DNA of 64,000 bases from JAMDEO01 sp963775295 (GCA_963775295.1 CAVZIK010000006.1:1612001-1676000), one strand, 5' to 3'. Shown: positions 8,720 through 17,764, counted from the stretch's first letter. Translations and numbers: made by a program. Notes: generated by a model from the letters alone, not told the origin.

Positions 8720-10036
8720 GTGAAGAAGCAGCCACGTACTGAGGCACATGTTCCGATCATCGCCGTGACCCTCGTAGCTTTGCTGCTGCTCACCGGCTGC
8801 GCAACGGCTGCCCTTGAAAGTTCTTCTACGTCCAAACAGTCGGTCCAGCGGGCGACCACAACCCTTGCGACGCGGACGACCGTTGTCCCCTCCGAGACAT
8901 ACGTGCCTGTGGCAGTCGTTGCCGCCAACACGTGGGGCCGCGTTTTTGGGGTGACCGACGACTATGTGCTGTACGTCACCGATGCTGGGTCGGGCAGTTG
9001 GAGTCTCTTTGCCTATGCGATCGCGACCGGAACGAGTCGGCTTCTCGACGACACGCTCTCCTCTGGCTCGCTCCCCTACCCAGTTCTCAGCGCAGACAAT
9101 GTCGCCGTGTGGATGGGAACCGACAAGGGGAAGCAAGGTGTGATCCTGCGGGATCTAACCTCGGCGCTGGGTAGCCCGCTCAAACTAGTGGGGCCGGACT
9201 CGCCTGATGTCTTTCTGGCCCAAAGCAGCGGGAACGTCGGCTTGCTCCTTCTTGAGGAGACTTCTGCGGATAGCCGCGCCTTCGTGCTCAATCTCTACCG
9301 GATGACAGACAAGCTCGAAGTCGCGAGGGTCGAGTCTCCACCCGGCTCCAGCTTCGGGGAAGATGGCTATTTGCAGCCAGCAATGGATTCGAAGCACATT
9401 GTGTGGTCCGCTCCCGTGGGGACGAGCCGGGAGATCTTCTGCTACGACATCGACAAGAAGACAACGGTCCAAATCACCCATAACACGGTCATGGACTTCA
9501 AGCCTCACGTGGCGGGGAGCCTCGTCACCTGGCTTTCCGGCACAAAGGACGAGGCCGACGTCTATGTCCATGATCTCTCAAGCGGAGTCACAAAACTCAT
9601 CGGCACCGGGGTGCAGACCAATGTCGTCTATGGCGGCAATGGCGTGCAGGCAAGCCCGGGAGGCCCCCAGACCGACGGTCGTCACGTGGTCTGGTGGCAG
9701 TTCTCTCCGCCGGCATCACAGATCATGGCTTACGATTCGAAGACGGGCAGCACCATTAATGTGAGCGGCGATAACCGCGCGGACGGTGGTCCCCAGTTGG
9801 CCGATGGTCACGTGGTCTGGGTCCGATGGACACCCGATGGAGAAACATCTCAGATCGTTGTCCGGAATCTCAGCTCGGCTGCGGGCGAACAGGTGATTGC
9901 GCAAGGCCGGGTCACCGACCCGTTCACGAACGGCCATCAGATAGCTTGGCTGGATTGGGAACGGACTTCCGGCCCCCAAGACACCTGGGTGGCTGGGGGG
10001 ATCACGCTCGCCCTCTTTCCCCCAGGTAAAGAGTAG
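8720..10036 (+). CDS. Beta-propeller lipoprotein (TolB-like)
   Basis: The start is placed at GTG 8720 because GGGAGG lies five bases before it and the protein then begins with a clean lipoprotein signal (LLLLTGC). The product is 438 residues. After the lipidated Cys comes a Thr-rich linker, then repeats of about 45-60 residues with patterns such as DVYVHDLSSGVTKLIG, QIMAYDSKTGSTINVSG and DGRHVVWWQFS. These resemble the blades of the secreted propeller at 38009. The protein probably folds as an extracellular propeller and could bind a ligand or partner on the surface. No catalytic motif was seen. Confidence 0.8.
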   Translation: MKKQPRTEAHVPIIAVTLVALLLLTGCATAALESSSTSKQSVQRATTTLATRTTVVPSETYVPVAVVAANTWGRVFGVTDDYVLYVTDAGSGSWSLFAYAIATGTSRLLDDTLSSGSLPYPVLSADNVAVWMGTDKGKQGVILRDLTSALGSPLKLVGPDSPDVFLAQSSGNVGLLLLEETSADSRAFVLNLYRMTDKLEVARVESPPGSSFGEDGYLQPAMDSKHIVWSAPVGTSREIFCYDIDKKTTVQITHNTVMDFKPHVAGSLVTWLSGTKDEADVYVHDLSSGVTKLIGTGVQTNVVYGGNGVQASPGGPQTDGRHVVWWQFSPPASQIMAYDSKTGSTINVSGDNRADGGPQLADGHVVWVRWTPDGETSQIVVRNLSSAAGEQVIAQGRVTDPFTNGHQIAWLDWERTSGPQDTWVAGGITLALFPPGKE

Positions 10037-10061
10037 GTCCTTGCTTGCTTCGCCTCGCCAA

Positions 10062-10095
10062 CGTAATGCTTTCGACCCTGCCGGACATATGATGA
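10062..10095 (+). promoter_or_regulatory. Promoter-like repeat motif, copy 4
   Basis: The copy reads CGTAATGCTTTCGACCCTG then CCGGACATATGATGA. TATGAT (10088-10093) could act as a -10 box, which would put transcription start near 10100, just before the ribosome binding site of the gene at 10127. Confidence 0.55.
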
Positions 10096-10126
10096 AGTGA
10101 AGGCGCAGGAATGTTCAAGGGGGAAT

Positions 10127-10528
10127 ATGAAACAGCGCAGTTCTTGGCTTGTCCTGGTTACTGTGGGTGCGCTATTCGCCCTTTTGCTGGTCGCCGGGTG
10201 CGGATCAGGGACCACCGTCGGGGCACAGCTTGAGACAAGTCTGTCGGTCGACAACACGACCCACCGTGCAACGGTGCACATCAACACAACCGGTGGCAGC
10301 GAGATTATCGCCGTCTTCCTTGCCTATCCGGACGGTCACCGTGGACTGCTCGGATCGGGTAATGTTGGCGGCGGCGGCGTGAATTTGGTAACCGAAGAGT
10401 TGTCACAGGGGGAATACTCCTACACGGTATATGCGACGCCGCAGGGACCCCAGGACAGCGGTACGCTGCCAGCTAGCAAGATGGGTGCAGAGAACGTAGC
10501 GGCCACGGGCAAGTTTGTCATCCCATGA
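10127..10528 (+). CDS. Small secreted lipoprotein
   Basis: A 133-residue protein. ATG 10127 was chosen over an upstream ATG because it follows AAGGGGGAAT and begins the signal peptide directly. The lipobox LLVAGC places the lipidated Cys near residue 25. The mature part (about 108 residues) alternates beta-strand-like segments and could be one immunoglobulin-like domain; no family was recognised. It is the next unit after the propeller lipoprotein and has its own copy of the shared promoter-like motif. Confidence 0.75.
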   Translation: MKQRSSWLVLVTVGALFALLLVAGCGSGTTVGAQLETSLSVDNTTHRATVHINTTGGSEIIAVFLAYPDGHRGLLGSGNVGGGGVNLVTEELSQGEYSYTVYATPQGPQDSGTLPASKMGAENVAATGKFVIP

Positions 10529-10623
10529 GCGCCCGACATGGCGACTGTACGACGGGCCGGTACGTTATCGCTTAGGTGAGCGGGGCCACCGTCCTCGCGT
10601 TTGAGCGGTTTTCGCGTGACCAA

Positions 10624-10656
10624 GGTAATGGTTTCAGGCCTGCGGACATATGATGA
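10624..10656 (+). promoter_or_regulatory. Promoter-like repeat motif, copy 5
   Basis: The copy reads GGTAATGGTTTCAGGCCTG then CGGACATATGATGA, one base shorter than copy 1 in the middle. It precedes the GTG start at 10706 by 49 bp. Confidence 0.55.
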
Positions 10657-10705
10657 GTCAAAGCCATACTTGCCGGGAGTCGTCGAAGCAACGAAGGGGG
10701 CTTTA

Positions 10706-11215
10706 GTGTCGGACTGGATGGTCGCCAAGGACGCGATTGTCGGCACATCTCCGATGAAGCTACCCGACCGCTGCGTCGAGTGTGGCAGAAGGATCTCGGG
10801 CGGTCGGCGCGTCGAGACCACCCTCTACTGGTACCCGCGCTGGATATGGGTGGGTATCTTGTGGGGCGTGTTCCCTGCGATCCTTCTCTACTTCGCCTCA
10901 AGAAGACGGTTGGAGATCAGCTACTCGCTCTGCTCGGATGATGATCGTTCGCTTCGGAAAAGGAAACGGGTGGCGATGGCGGCGTGGGCGCTGTTTCTGG
11001 CTCTCTTGATCGCCACCGTCGTGACGCAAGGCAATCGGGTTTACCTGATCGCAGCTTTCGTTCTCCTTTTCGTGGCCTTGATCCTGCACATGATGGCCGG
11101 TGTGCCTCTGACGGTGGCCGGGCACGAGGACGGGGTCTTCGGCATTAAGGGCTTCGGCAAAGAGTTCCTCTCGACAGCGGGAGAGTCCGGCACCGCCGAA
11201 GCCCCGGAGTCCTGA
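10706..11215 (+). CDS. Zinc-ribbon membrane protein
   Basis: The start is placed at GTG 10706, which has AAGGGGG six bases upstream. The 169-residue product has an N-terminal half zinc-ribbon (CVECGRRISGG, residues about 22-32), then LYWYPRWIWVGILWGVFPAILLYF, a hydrophobic hairpin, and two more hydrophobic segments (AWALFLALLIATVVTQG and LIAAFVLLFVALILHMMAG). The layout CxxC, then a Tyr/Trp-Pro-Pro-like segment, then paired helices, is seen in small uncharacterised bacterial membrane proteins. Only one CxxC pair is present, so metal binding would need dimerisation or other ligands. Function unknown. Confidence 0.7.
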   Translation: MSDWMVAKDAIVGTSPMKLPDRCVECGRRISGGRRVETTLYWYPRWIWVGILWGVFPAILLYFASRRRLEISYSLCSDDDRSLRKRKRVAMAAWALFLALLIATVVTQGNRVYLIAAFVLLFVALILHMMAGVPLTVAGHEDGVFGIKGFGKEFLSTAGESGTAEAPES

Positions 11216-11370
11216 GAAGTGGGGCTGGTGAGCCGAGACAGCCGCTCAGCAGTCCACGTGATGTGACTCCGGCTCGCGTCGAGGAGGCCAACCCAAACGT
11301 GCCTCGAACTCGTAAAGCAGACGTAGTTATGCCGAGCAAATGATCAGGCCGATTCCGCCCGAGGTGATTA

Positions 11371-11655
11371 TTGATTGACGTCAGCAAAGACGAGGCCCAG
11401 AAGATCGCCACCCGGCATGTCGAGGGAACTCGGTATACCTGCCGTGGTTTCGAGGGGACCGTACTACAGGTCCGTTTCGGCGACCACCGAAGCCCGTTCA
11501 AATTGGAGACCACGAGGATCTGCCAAGACAATGGGTATCAGCCTCGAAGTTTCACCGCCACGTTCGGGATTGCCATAGATGACCTGCGCGTCTGGTGCGC
11601 CGAGCATCACGGGTGTTCAAGGGATGAGATCGTTCTCTGGTTCGACGAGGAGTAG
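11371..11655 (+). CDS. Hypothetical protein
   Basis: A 94-residue acidic protein. The start is a TTG at 11371 with GAGGTGA a few bases before it. No membrane segment or signal peptide is seen and no family was recognised. It has four Cys residues (C24, C51, C76 and C82), with a WCAEHHGC segment near residues 75-82. It stands alone between the lipoprotein block and the integration scars, so context gives no function. Confidence 0.5.
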   Translation: MIDVSKDEAQKIATRHVEGTRYTCRGFEGTVLQVRFGDHRSPFKLETTRICQDNGYQPRSFTATFGIAIDDLRVWCAEHHGCSRDEIVLWFDEE

Positions 11656-11680
11656 GGTCGACCCTGAAAGCTAGGCTCCG

Positions 11681-11790
11681 AGGATGGCGTCCATCTTGTC
11701 CGCCGTCTCGCGCATCAGATCCGGGATGACGTGCGAATATGTGTTCATGGTCAAACTGATCTAGGAGTGGTCGAGGACCTGCATGACCAC
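11681..11790 (-). pseudogene. Relic of tyrosine integrase C terminus (1)
   Basis: Reverse-strand translation gives DHS, a stop, then ISLTMNTYSHVIPDLM followed by ADKMDAILGA. This is the end of a phage-type integrase with the catalytic Tyr in NTYSHV. It is broken by a stop and has no catalytic core upstream. Relic 3 at 22897-22992 carries a stop at the matching place. Confidence 0.6.
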
Positions 11791-12001
11791 AGGCCGTGAG
11801 CCTCAGGCGCGCAGGCCGCTCGAAACGGGCCGGGCGAGTCCCTCCCCCCTCCCCGCGGTGACAGACAACAGGCCCCGCCTACGCACACGCCAACCCGGGT
11901 GATACGTGGTGCTACGTCATGGACAGGATGGACGGTCAACGCCCTACTTCATGTACGCTGTACTACTCAGTAATACGTGGTGGACACGTGAGCGGCGGCT
12001 T

Positions 12002-12043
12002 CCTAAACCTTGTGTCGCGCGTTCGATTCGCGCCGAGGGCACC
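12002..12043 (+). other. tRNA-Arg(CCT) 3' fragment, probable attachment-site relic
   Basis: TTCCTAA could be an anticodon loop (CCT), and GCGCGTTCGATTCGCGC forms a T-arm, followed by an acceptor 3' strand CGAGGGC and ACC. The matching 5' half (GCCCTCG plus a D-arm) is missing at the right distance, so this is not a working tRNA. Such 3' ends are left by integrases that use tRNA genes, and an integrase relic lies just upstream. Confidence 0.5.
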
Positions 12044-12061
12044 TGATAGATTCACAGTTTA

Positions 12062-12236
12062 ACCTGCAAATGAGCACTTTCCTGTTTCAGGCGCTTGACC
12101 GCCGAATGTCCAAAATGGTCTCTACCACCCCTACGCGCACCCCTACCAGAATGATAAACGGTGATACAGGGTGGACAGAATGGACGAGAATTGGCTCCGG
12201 TACCTGCTTGACACTTTCGGGACGCGGCTCCGGTTG
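12062..12236 (+). repeat. Long direct repeat, left copy
   Basis: This segment matches 13108-13266 with small gaps. Both start near ACCTGCAAATG, share ACCCCTACGCGCACCCC then CAGAATGATAAACGGTGATA, and end with the 43-bp dispersed repeat. The two copies bracket the pilin-like gene. Confidence 0.6.
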
Positions 12237-12399
12237 CTGGACGACTGCCCCTTGCCCGATAGGATGAACGTAAGCGGACCCGCGAACAGGATTTAGCTAA
12301 CGAAGAGTATGCCCGCGCCTCGACCACTTCCCACAACCAGAGTAAAGCTGGCTGCAAATACTGCCGATACTGCGCGGAGACGACCAACCAAGGACAACA

Positions 12400-12882
12400 G
12401 TGGGGACACCGACTGTGAATGCCGCGCGAGCCAAGGAAGTCGAAGGAGGGTTCACCCTCATCGAACTACTGATGACGATCGTGATCATCGCCGTCCTGGC
12501 GGCTATCGCCATCCCGACTTTCCTCGGCCAACGGCAGAAGGCTCAAGACGCAGCGTGCAAGTCTCTGGTCCGCAACGCAGCGAGCATGATCGAAACCGGG
12601 TTTGTGGACGCCGGCAGCTACGTTACGAGTGTCATAGGAATGCGGGCAGCCGACCTGAAGAAGATCGAGCCCTCTATGACCTTCGTCGTGCTGGGCACAG
12701 CGGCGACGAACCCCACAGCCAAAGCCTCCACTGGGAAGGTCAACTACACCGGGACTGCCACCACGTACAGCGTCGGCGCCCTCTCGGACTCAGGCAATAA
12801 GTTCGGCATGGTAGTGAACAAAGGCTCCACGGGCACTCTCGGCATTACGTTCTATGTCAACAAGGGGATCAAGAAATGGTAA
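12400..12882 (+). CDS. Type IV pilin-like protein (prepilin)
   Basis: A 160-residue prepilin starting at GTG 12400 with AAGGA upstream. The leader ends in EVEGG, and FTLIELLMTIVIIAVLAAIA follows with the Glu at mature position 5, so a class III signal for prepilin peptidase is clear. The mature helix continues through DAACKSLVRNAASMIETGF, then a beta-rich domain follows. It would be a major or minor pilin, or a pseudopilin. No assembly ATPase, peptidase or platform gene lies nearby, so those must be elsewhere. Its C-terminal domain (SLVRNA, then IEPSMTFV, then YTGTATTYSV, then FGMVVNK) is paralogous to the zinc-ribbon fusion at 43873-44574. The gene is bracketed by two copies of a long direct repeat. 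Confidence 0.85.
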   Translation: MGTPTVNAARAKEVEGGFTLIELLMTIVIIAVLAAIAIPTFLGQRQKAQDAACKSLVRNAASMIETGFVDAGSYVTSVIGMRAADLKKIEPSMTFVVLGTAATNPTAKASTGKVNYTGTATTYSVGALSDSGNKFGMVVNKGSTGTLGITFYVNKGIKKW

Positions 12883-13013
12883 GGCCACTGCGGGCTTGCG
12901 ACGACGCCCAGACTGTCCGACACAGGGTCGTCCTCGGCTGGACCCCGCATGATGTAGCGTAGTGCCGGGGCTTTGAACCACCCCGTTTTGGAAAGCCACG
13001 AATGGCTTGTTGA

Positions 13014-13040
13014 GACCCGGTCCTGATGACCGGGTTCTTG
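13014..13040 (+). terminator. Rho-independent terminator-like hairpin
   Basis: ACCCGGTC pairs with GACCGGGT across a CTGAT loop and is followed by TCTTG. It lies 130 bp after the pilin-like gene. The T-run is short, so strength is uncertain. Confidence 0.5.
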
Positions 13041-13107
13041 CATCTCTTGGGCGCGTTCGGGGGCGCTCCGAGGGCAGACCCGACGACTGCTAATAGACAA
13101 GATGCAC

Positions 13108-13266
13108 CTGCAAATGGCCGCTCTCCTGTTTCATCAGCGAAGGCCTCTGAACGTCCGAAACGGCCTTTGCACCCCTACGCGCACCCCTACCAGAATGATA
13201 AACGGTGATATACGGTGGACAGGATGGACTCCGGTACCTGCTTGACACTTCAGGACGCGGCTTCTG
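13108..13266 (+). repeat. Long direct repeat, right copy
   Basis: Second copy of the 12062-12236 segment, ending in the dispersed repeat CTCCGGTACCTGCTTGACAC (13229-13248). It lies directly before an IS256-family fragment. Confidence 0.6.
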
Positions 13267-13298
13267 AGAGGTTGGGTTGGTCCAGCGATTCCACTACT

Positions 13299-13450
13299 GG
13301 TAGTGTCCCCGGACGTGGTGTAACAGGAAGCTCATGATGGCGGTTTCTGCGAAAAGGAAAGCCATCGAGTGTTCTCGTAGGTATTGGTTGCAAAACTGTA
13401 CCTATAAGGAGGACACTACGATGGCCGATTCCATTTTCACCCCCGCTTAG
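13299..13450 (+). mobile_element. IS256-family fragment: terminal repeat and transposase start
   Basis: The sequence matches the right end of the complete element at 20491-21913 read on the opposite strand: the terminal repeat GGTAGTGTCCCCGGACGTGG, the same leader and the start of transposase (MADSIFTPA then TAG instead of MADPIVTPAELL). The rest of the element is gone. It ends 54 bp before the CheB-CheR gene and could supply outward transcription. Confidence 0.75.
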
Positions 13451-13504
13451 TACGAGAATGCGCGTAGAATGAGGCGACCGAACGCAGCCCACGCGAGAGA
13501 GGAA

Positions 13505-16500
13505 ATGGCTATGCCGGCTCGCCGTGAGCGCAGTGATCCCAGCCGCAGGTTCCCGATTGTGGGTGTTGGCGCTTCTGCTGGAGGCCTCGAAGCCTTCACT
13601 GAGCTTATCCGGAACTTGCCCCCCGATACCGGCATGGCCTTTGTGCTTCTTCAGCACCTGCGTCAGGACGCCAAGAGCCTGCTCTCGGAGATCCTGGCGA
13701 GGGAGAGTTCGATGCCCGTGGTTGAGGCATCAGATGGTCTCTTGGTTGAGCCGAACCACATCTACATCATCCCGGCGGCGGCCGATCTTGAGATCCTCGG
13801 GGGTAAGCTTGTCCTTATTCCTCGAACGGGTAAACTCGTCCATCTTCCCATCGACCGTTTCTTTGCTTCTCTTGCTGCTGACGCACGCGAGCGGGCGATC
13901 GGGGTTGTTCTCTCCGGCGCTGGTTCTGATGGATCGGTGGGGCTGAGAGCAATAAAGAGCGAAGGAGGCCTTACCTTCGTTCAAGACCCAGCGGGAGCCG
14001 GGCAACCGGACATGCCTCGCCATGCCATCGAGTCTGGCGCAGCCGACTTTGTCCTTAGCCCCAAAGAGATCGCTCGCGAGCTTACGCGCCTGGGAGGTCA
14101 TATGGACTTGGCCGCGCCGGCGAAGTTACCGGCGGCGGTTGCGGGCAGCAAGCAGGAAGATCTTCTTCGACAGGTGTTTCTCATTCTTAGGCGTCAAACC
14201 GGCATGGACTTCAGCGGGTACAAGCGCGCGACTTTTGGTCGCCGTCTTGCTCGGCGGATGCTCATCAGAAAGCTGGAGGACCTGGAGGACTACGTGCGTT
14301 TCCTGGGGGAGAGTCCAGAAGAGGTCGAGGCCCTCTATCAGGACGTTCTCATCATGGTCACTGAGTTCTTCCGGGAACCGGAAACCTTCGACTACGTGCA
14401 AACCGAGATTTTTCCGCGACTAACCCAAGGCAAGGAGCCGGGCTCGGCTTTGCGCCTCTGGGTGGTCGGCTGCTCAACCGGGCAAGAGGCCTTTAGCTTC
14501 GCCATGTCGCTCCTTGAATATCTAGGCGAAGCCCCGTCATTTGCGGTGCAGATATTCGGCACCGACATCAACGAGAAAGACATAGAGCAAGCGCGCGCGG
14601 GGCTCTACCCAGAAAGCATCGTCTCCGGGGTCTCACTCGACCGTCTAGGCCGCTTCTTTGCCAAGACCCCGGGGGGGTATCGCATCAAGCAGAGCGTGCG
14701 CGACCTGTGCACGTTCGCCAAACACGATCTCACCCGCGATCCGCCCTTCTCGCATATCGACCTCATAAGCTGCCGCAACGTGCTTATCTACTTTGACAAG
14801 GTTCTTCAGCAGCGGGTGGCCCCGGTATTTCACTACGCTCTTGTCCCGCAGGGGGTTCTTCTACTTGGTCGTTCTGAGACTATGGGCCCGAGAGACAACC
14901 TCTTTGAGCCCTTAGACAAGAAACATCATGTCTACTCTCGGCGAGACGTGCCCGCAAAACTGCCCCTTGGCCTTGGTCTTCCCAAGGCTGCGCTTGCCCT
15001 CCGCGGCTCGGTTCCCGCTTCTGGTCAGGTGGAGAAGCCCTTGGATTCTCACGACCTGCAGCATGAAGCCGATGAGGCGCTCGCCAAGGTCTACGCCCCC
15101 GCAAGCGTCGTTGTTGACGATAGCTATCGGGTGCTGTCTTTCCGTGGGTCCACAGCCGCCTATCTTGAGCATCCCACCGGTAAGGCTTCGTTCGATCTGT
15201 TGCAGATGGCCCGAGAGGGACTGGCCTACGAACTTCGGCGGGCCCTTAAGGAGGCAAAGGAAACCCTGACCTCGGTAAGCAAGGCTGGGGTCCGGGTGCG
15301 TACGAATGGCGCCAGGCGACCGGTCGATCTGGAGGTGACGCCTTTCCTATCTGCCGACGGGCGCATCTACTTCGTCATCTCTTTCCGGGAGCCGGGGCAA
15401 GAAGAAGTCAAGCAGGCGGCCAAAGGGGAGACGGCGGAGCAGGCCCCTGGCGCTGTCGAGCAGGAGACGGATCTCCTAAGAAGAGAACTCGAAGCCTCAC
15501 GCGAGCATCTCCAGTCGGTGATAACCGAAAAGGATGTGGGGACCGAGGAACTCCGCGCCGCCTATGAGGAGCTGCAGTCGAGCAATGAGGAACTTCAGAG
15601 TACAAACGAAGAGCTGGAGACGGCGAAAGAAGAGCTCCAATCCATAAACGAGGAGCTCAGTACCGTCAACGACGAGGTTGTCGCCCGCAACGCCGAACTC
15701 AGCCAAGCCCACGATGATCTTGCCAACCTGCTCGCGAGTGTGAATATTCCCATCGTCATGCTAGACGGTGACCTGCGTCTTCGTCGCTACACTCCCGGCA
15801 CCGAGGCCGTTCTGCACGTGGTGCCTTCGGACATCGGTCGGCATGTGAGCGAGATCAAGCCAAGGCTCATCGTGCCTGACCTGGAAGAATTCTTGCGTGC
15901 GGCCATTGATTCCCTCAGCCCATCCGCCCGTGAAGTCCAAGACACGGAAGGCCGCTGGTACTCCATGAGGGTGAGACCCTCCAGGACAGCCAAGGGAGGG
16001 GTCCAAGGAGCGGTACTCACCTTCATCGATGTCGATGACCTCAAACGCGCTCTTGAGAGCACAGCGGAGTCCAAGCGGTTGGGAGACGCCCTTAACGATA
16101 TCGAAGTCTCCATACACTCAACTTTCGAATTTGACGAGATCATGCGCCGGGTCATGGACCGGGCCGGCAAGGCCCTGGGCTCTCAGACGGCCGCCATTCT
16201 CCTTGCCCGTGGATCTGGTTGGTTGGTGCGTCATGCGCAAGGCCACCCGAAGCCGATGGTTGGAACCTACTTTGACGAACGCGAACTGCCTCAGGCGGCA
16301 CTAGCACGGACTACCCGACTGCCAGTTGCCATCAACGACGCCACAAATGATGAGATGGTGGCCCCGGCATTCCTTACTCAATTTGGCACTCGCTCGGAGC
16401 TGGTCGTTCCGCTCATGCAAAAGGAAACGGTCCTGGGCGTCCTTCTCATAGACCACGTGAAGAAGCCGGTGGACTTCACCGAAACCCAGGTTGATTTCGC

Positions 16501-17764
16501 TACCAAGCTCGGGGCCAGCATCTCCCTTGCCCTTGAGAACGCCGGTCTCCACAATGATCTCCTGGCCGCCGAAGGGCTAAGCTCCACGCTCAGCGACATC
16601 CTCGCAGAGATCGCAGCTTCGCGAAATGCAGAGAAGAGCATAGGAGTCGTTCTCGAAAGGGCCGCAGGAGTTCTCGGGGCCGATCGCGCCCTTTGTTCAT
16701 TTCGGGTCAAAGGCGACTGGCGGATCGGCCATGTTCTTGGATTTGGCCCCGAACTTATTGGGCAGCCCTGGGGCGCGAGAGAATCCCAGGCCTTTCCGGC
16801 GCGCGCCACCTCCATGGAACCGGTCATACTCCCTGAACTGAATGATCGGCGCTTGGAACAAGCGGGTCCGAAGAGGAGCGGCGATGCCTCCGCGTTTCTC
16901 GTCCCGCTCGTGCTCGCGGGCGCTCTTTCCGGCATTCTCCTTTTTGGTTTTTCCGAAAGCCACAAGGAGGTGAGCGTTGCCGAACGCAACTTCATGGTCA
17001 AACTATCGGCAGCGCTTTCACTCGGGCTTGAGAACGGCCGTTTCTTTGAGGCCGAGCATCGACTGGCAGAAAGTCTGAGAAGGCGCCTCAGCCCGGGGGT
17101 GCCGGCACTTCCCGGACTCCAGATAGGTGCGGCCATCCATATGGCTTCCGAGGTCGATAACGTGGGAGGAGACTTCTATGAGGTCTTTCCTGTAGACGAG
17201 GATAGGGCTGTCTTTTTTGTGGGCGATGTCATGGGCAAAGGTCTAGCGGCTGCTGAGCTCACCGACGTCATTCGTGCATCAGCGAGAGCGGTTGCGCTGC
17301 TTGAACCATCTCCCGGCATCATCCTAGATACGGTGAGCAGGATCGTGCGCGAGACGGGCGGAGGGATTCGGGCGGCCACGGGGCTACTCGTCCTATTTGA
17401 TATGAAGACCGGAGATCTGGAAATAGCGGGTGCGGGACACCCCCCAGGAATCGTTTGTGCCGACGCCTGCCGTCTTGTTGAGCATCCTTCCGCTCCGCCA
17501 CTGGGGTTTGCCGTTGCCCCCTACCAGGCCCGTGCCGATGTCCTTGAGATGGGGGAGACCCTCGTTCTCTACACCGACGGACTGACGGAGGCAAGACAAG
17601 GGGACGAGCTCTTCGGGGAGACAAGACTTCTGGAGGCGATCGAGCGTTTGGCGGAGAGTGCTCCCCAGGCCATGGCCGAGGCTCTCCTGAAGGAGGCCTC
17701 CGAGTTCGGCGGCGGCGAACTTAAGGACGACGTCGCCGTTCTCGTTATTCGTCGCTCCGGCTAG
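13505..17764 (+). CDS. CheB-CheR-PAS-GAF-PP2C hybrid signalling protein
   Basis: A 1419-residue multidomain protein. I chose ATG 13505 (GAGAGG upstream; ATG 13511 fits the spacing even better, and ATG 13469 has no site). Domains in order: CheB methylesterase (about 16-195; catalytic Ser in GVGASAGGLEAF, His in LLQHL, Asp in SGAGSDG); CheR methyltransferase (205-475; VTEFFREPETF, VGCSTGQEAFS, FGTDINEKDIEQA, CRNVLIYFD); a PAS-like region (520-630); a coiled coil of EELQSSNEELQSTNEEL repeats (640-730); a second PAS (735-850); two GAF domains (865-1020 and 1035-1175); and a SpoIIE/RsbU-type PP2C phosphatase (1190-1419; NVGGDFYEVF, VGDVMGKGLAAA, YTDGLTEAR, LKDDVAVLV). In CheR the usual GEEPYS reads GQEAFS. 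The phosphatase probably dephosphorylates STAS proteins, and two STAS genes lie just downstream, so a partner switch with sensory input is likely. Confidence 0.9.
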   Translation: MAMPARRERSDPSRRFPIVGVGASAGGLEAFTELIRNLPPDTGMAFVLLQHLRQDAKSLLSEILARESSMPVVEASDGLLVEPNHIYIIPAAADLEILGGKLVLIPRTGKLVHLPIDRFFASLAADARERAIGVVLSGAGSDGSVGLRAIKSEGGLTFVQDPAGAGQPDMPRHAIESGAADFVLSPKEIARELTRLGGHMDLAAPAKLPAAVAGSKQEDLLRQVFLILRRQTGMDFSGYKRATFGRRLARRMLIRKLEDLEDYVRFLGESPEEVEALYQDVLIMVTEFFREPETFDYVQTEIFPRLTQGKEPGSALRLWVVGCSTGQEAFSFAMSLLEYLGEAPSFAVQIFGTDINEKDIEQARAGLYPESIVSGVSLDRLGRFFAKTPGGYRIKQSVRDLCTFAKHDLTRDPPFSHIDLISCRNVLIYFDKVLQQRVAPVFHYALVPQGVLLLGRSETMGPRDNLFEPLDKKHHVYSRRDVPAKLPLGLGLPKAALALRGSVPASGQVEKPLDSHDLQHEADEALAKVYAPASVVVDDSYRVLSFRGSTAAYLEHPTGKASFDLLQMAREGLAYELRRALKEAKETLTSVSKAGVRVRTNGARRPVDLEVTPFLSADGRIYFVISFREPGQEEVKQAAKGETAEQAPGAVEQETDLLRRELEASREHLQSVITEKDVGTEELRAAYEELQSSNEELQSTNEELETAKEELQSINEELSTVNDEVVARNAELSQAHDDLANLLASVNIPIVMLDGDLRLRRYTPGTEAVLHVVPSDIGRHVSEIKPRLIVPDLEEFLRAAIDSLSPSAREVQDTEGRWYSMRVRPSRTAKGGVQGAVLTFIDVDDLKRALESTAESKRLGDALNDIEVSIHSTFEFDEIMRRVMDRAGKALGSQTAAILLARGSGWLVRHAQGHPKPMVGTYFDERELPQAALARTTRLPVAINDATNDEMVAPAFLTQFGTRSELVVPLMQKETVLGVLLIDHVKKPVDFTETQVDFATKLGASISLALENAGLHNDLLAAEGLSSTLSDILAEIAASRNAEKSIGVVLERAAGVLGADRALCSFRVKGDWRIGHVLGFGPELIGQPWGARESQAFPARATSMEPVILPELNDRRLEQAGPKRSGDASAFLVPLVLAGALSGILLFGFSESHKEVSVAERNFMVKLSAALSLGLENGRFFEAEHRLAESLRRRLSPGVPALPGLQIGAAIHMASEVDNVGGDFYEVFPVDEDRAVFFVGDVMGKGLAAAELTDVIRASARAVALLEPSPGIILDTVSRIVRETGGGIRAATGLLVLFDMKTGDLEIAGAGHPPGIVCADACRLVEHPSAPPLGFAVAPYQARADVLEMGETLVLYTDGLTEARQGDELFGETRLLEAIERLAESAPQAMAEALLKEASEFGGGELKDDVAVLVIRRSG

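Larger units (their letters stand above)
11791..12399. other. Gene-poor integration scar
   Basis: No supported gene. The stretch holds a tRNA-Arg 3' fragment (12002-12043), the first copy of a repeat of about 175 bp (12062-12236, second copy 13108-13266) and one copy of a 43-bp dispersed repeat (12191-12233). It ends at the pilin-like gene. Confidence 0.5.

Noticed and set aside
12002..12043. Intact tRNA-Arg gene
   Set aside because: Only the 3' part is present; the 5' acceptor strand and D-arm cannot be found at the right distance.
11991..13208. CRISPR-like array suggested by repeats near 12.1 and 13.2 kb
   Set aside because: Only two long copies with a gene between them; no regular short repeats or cas genes.
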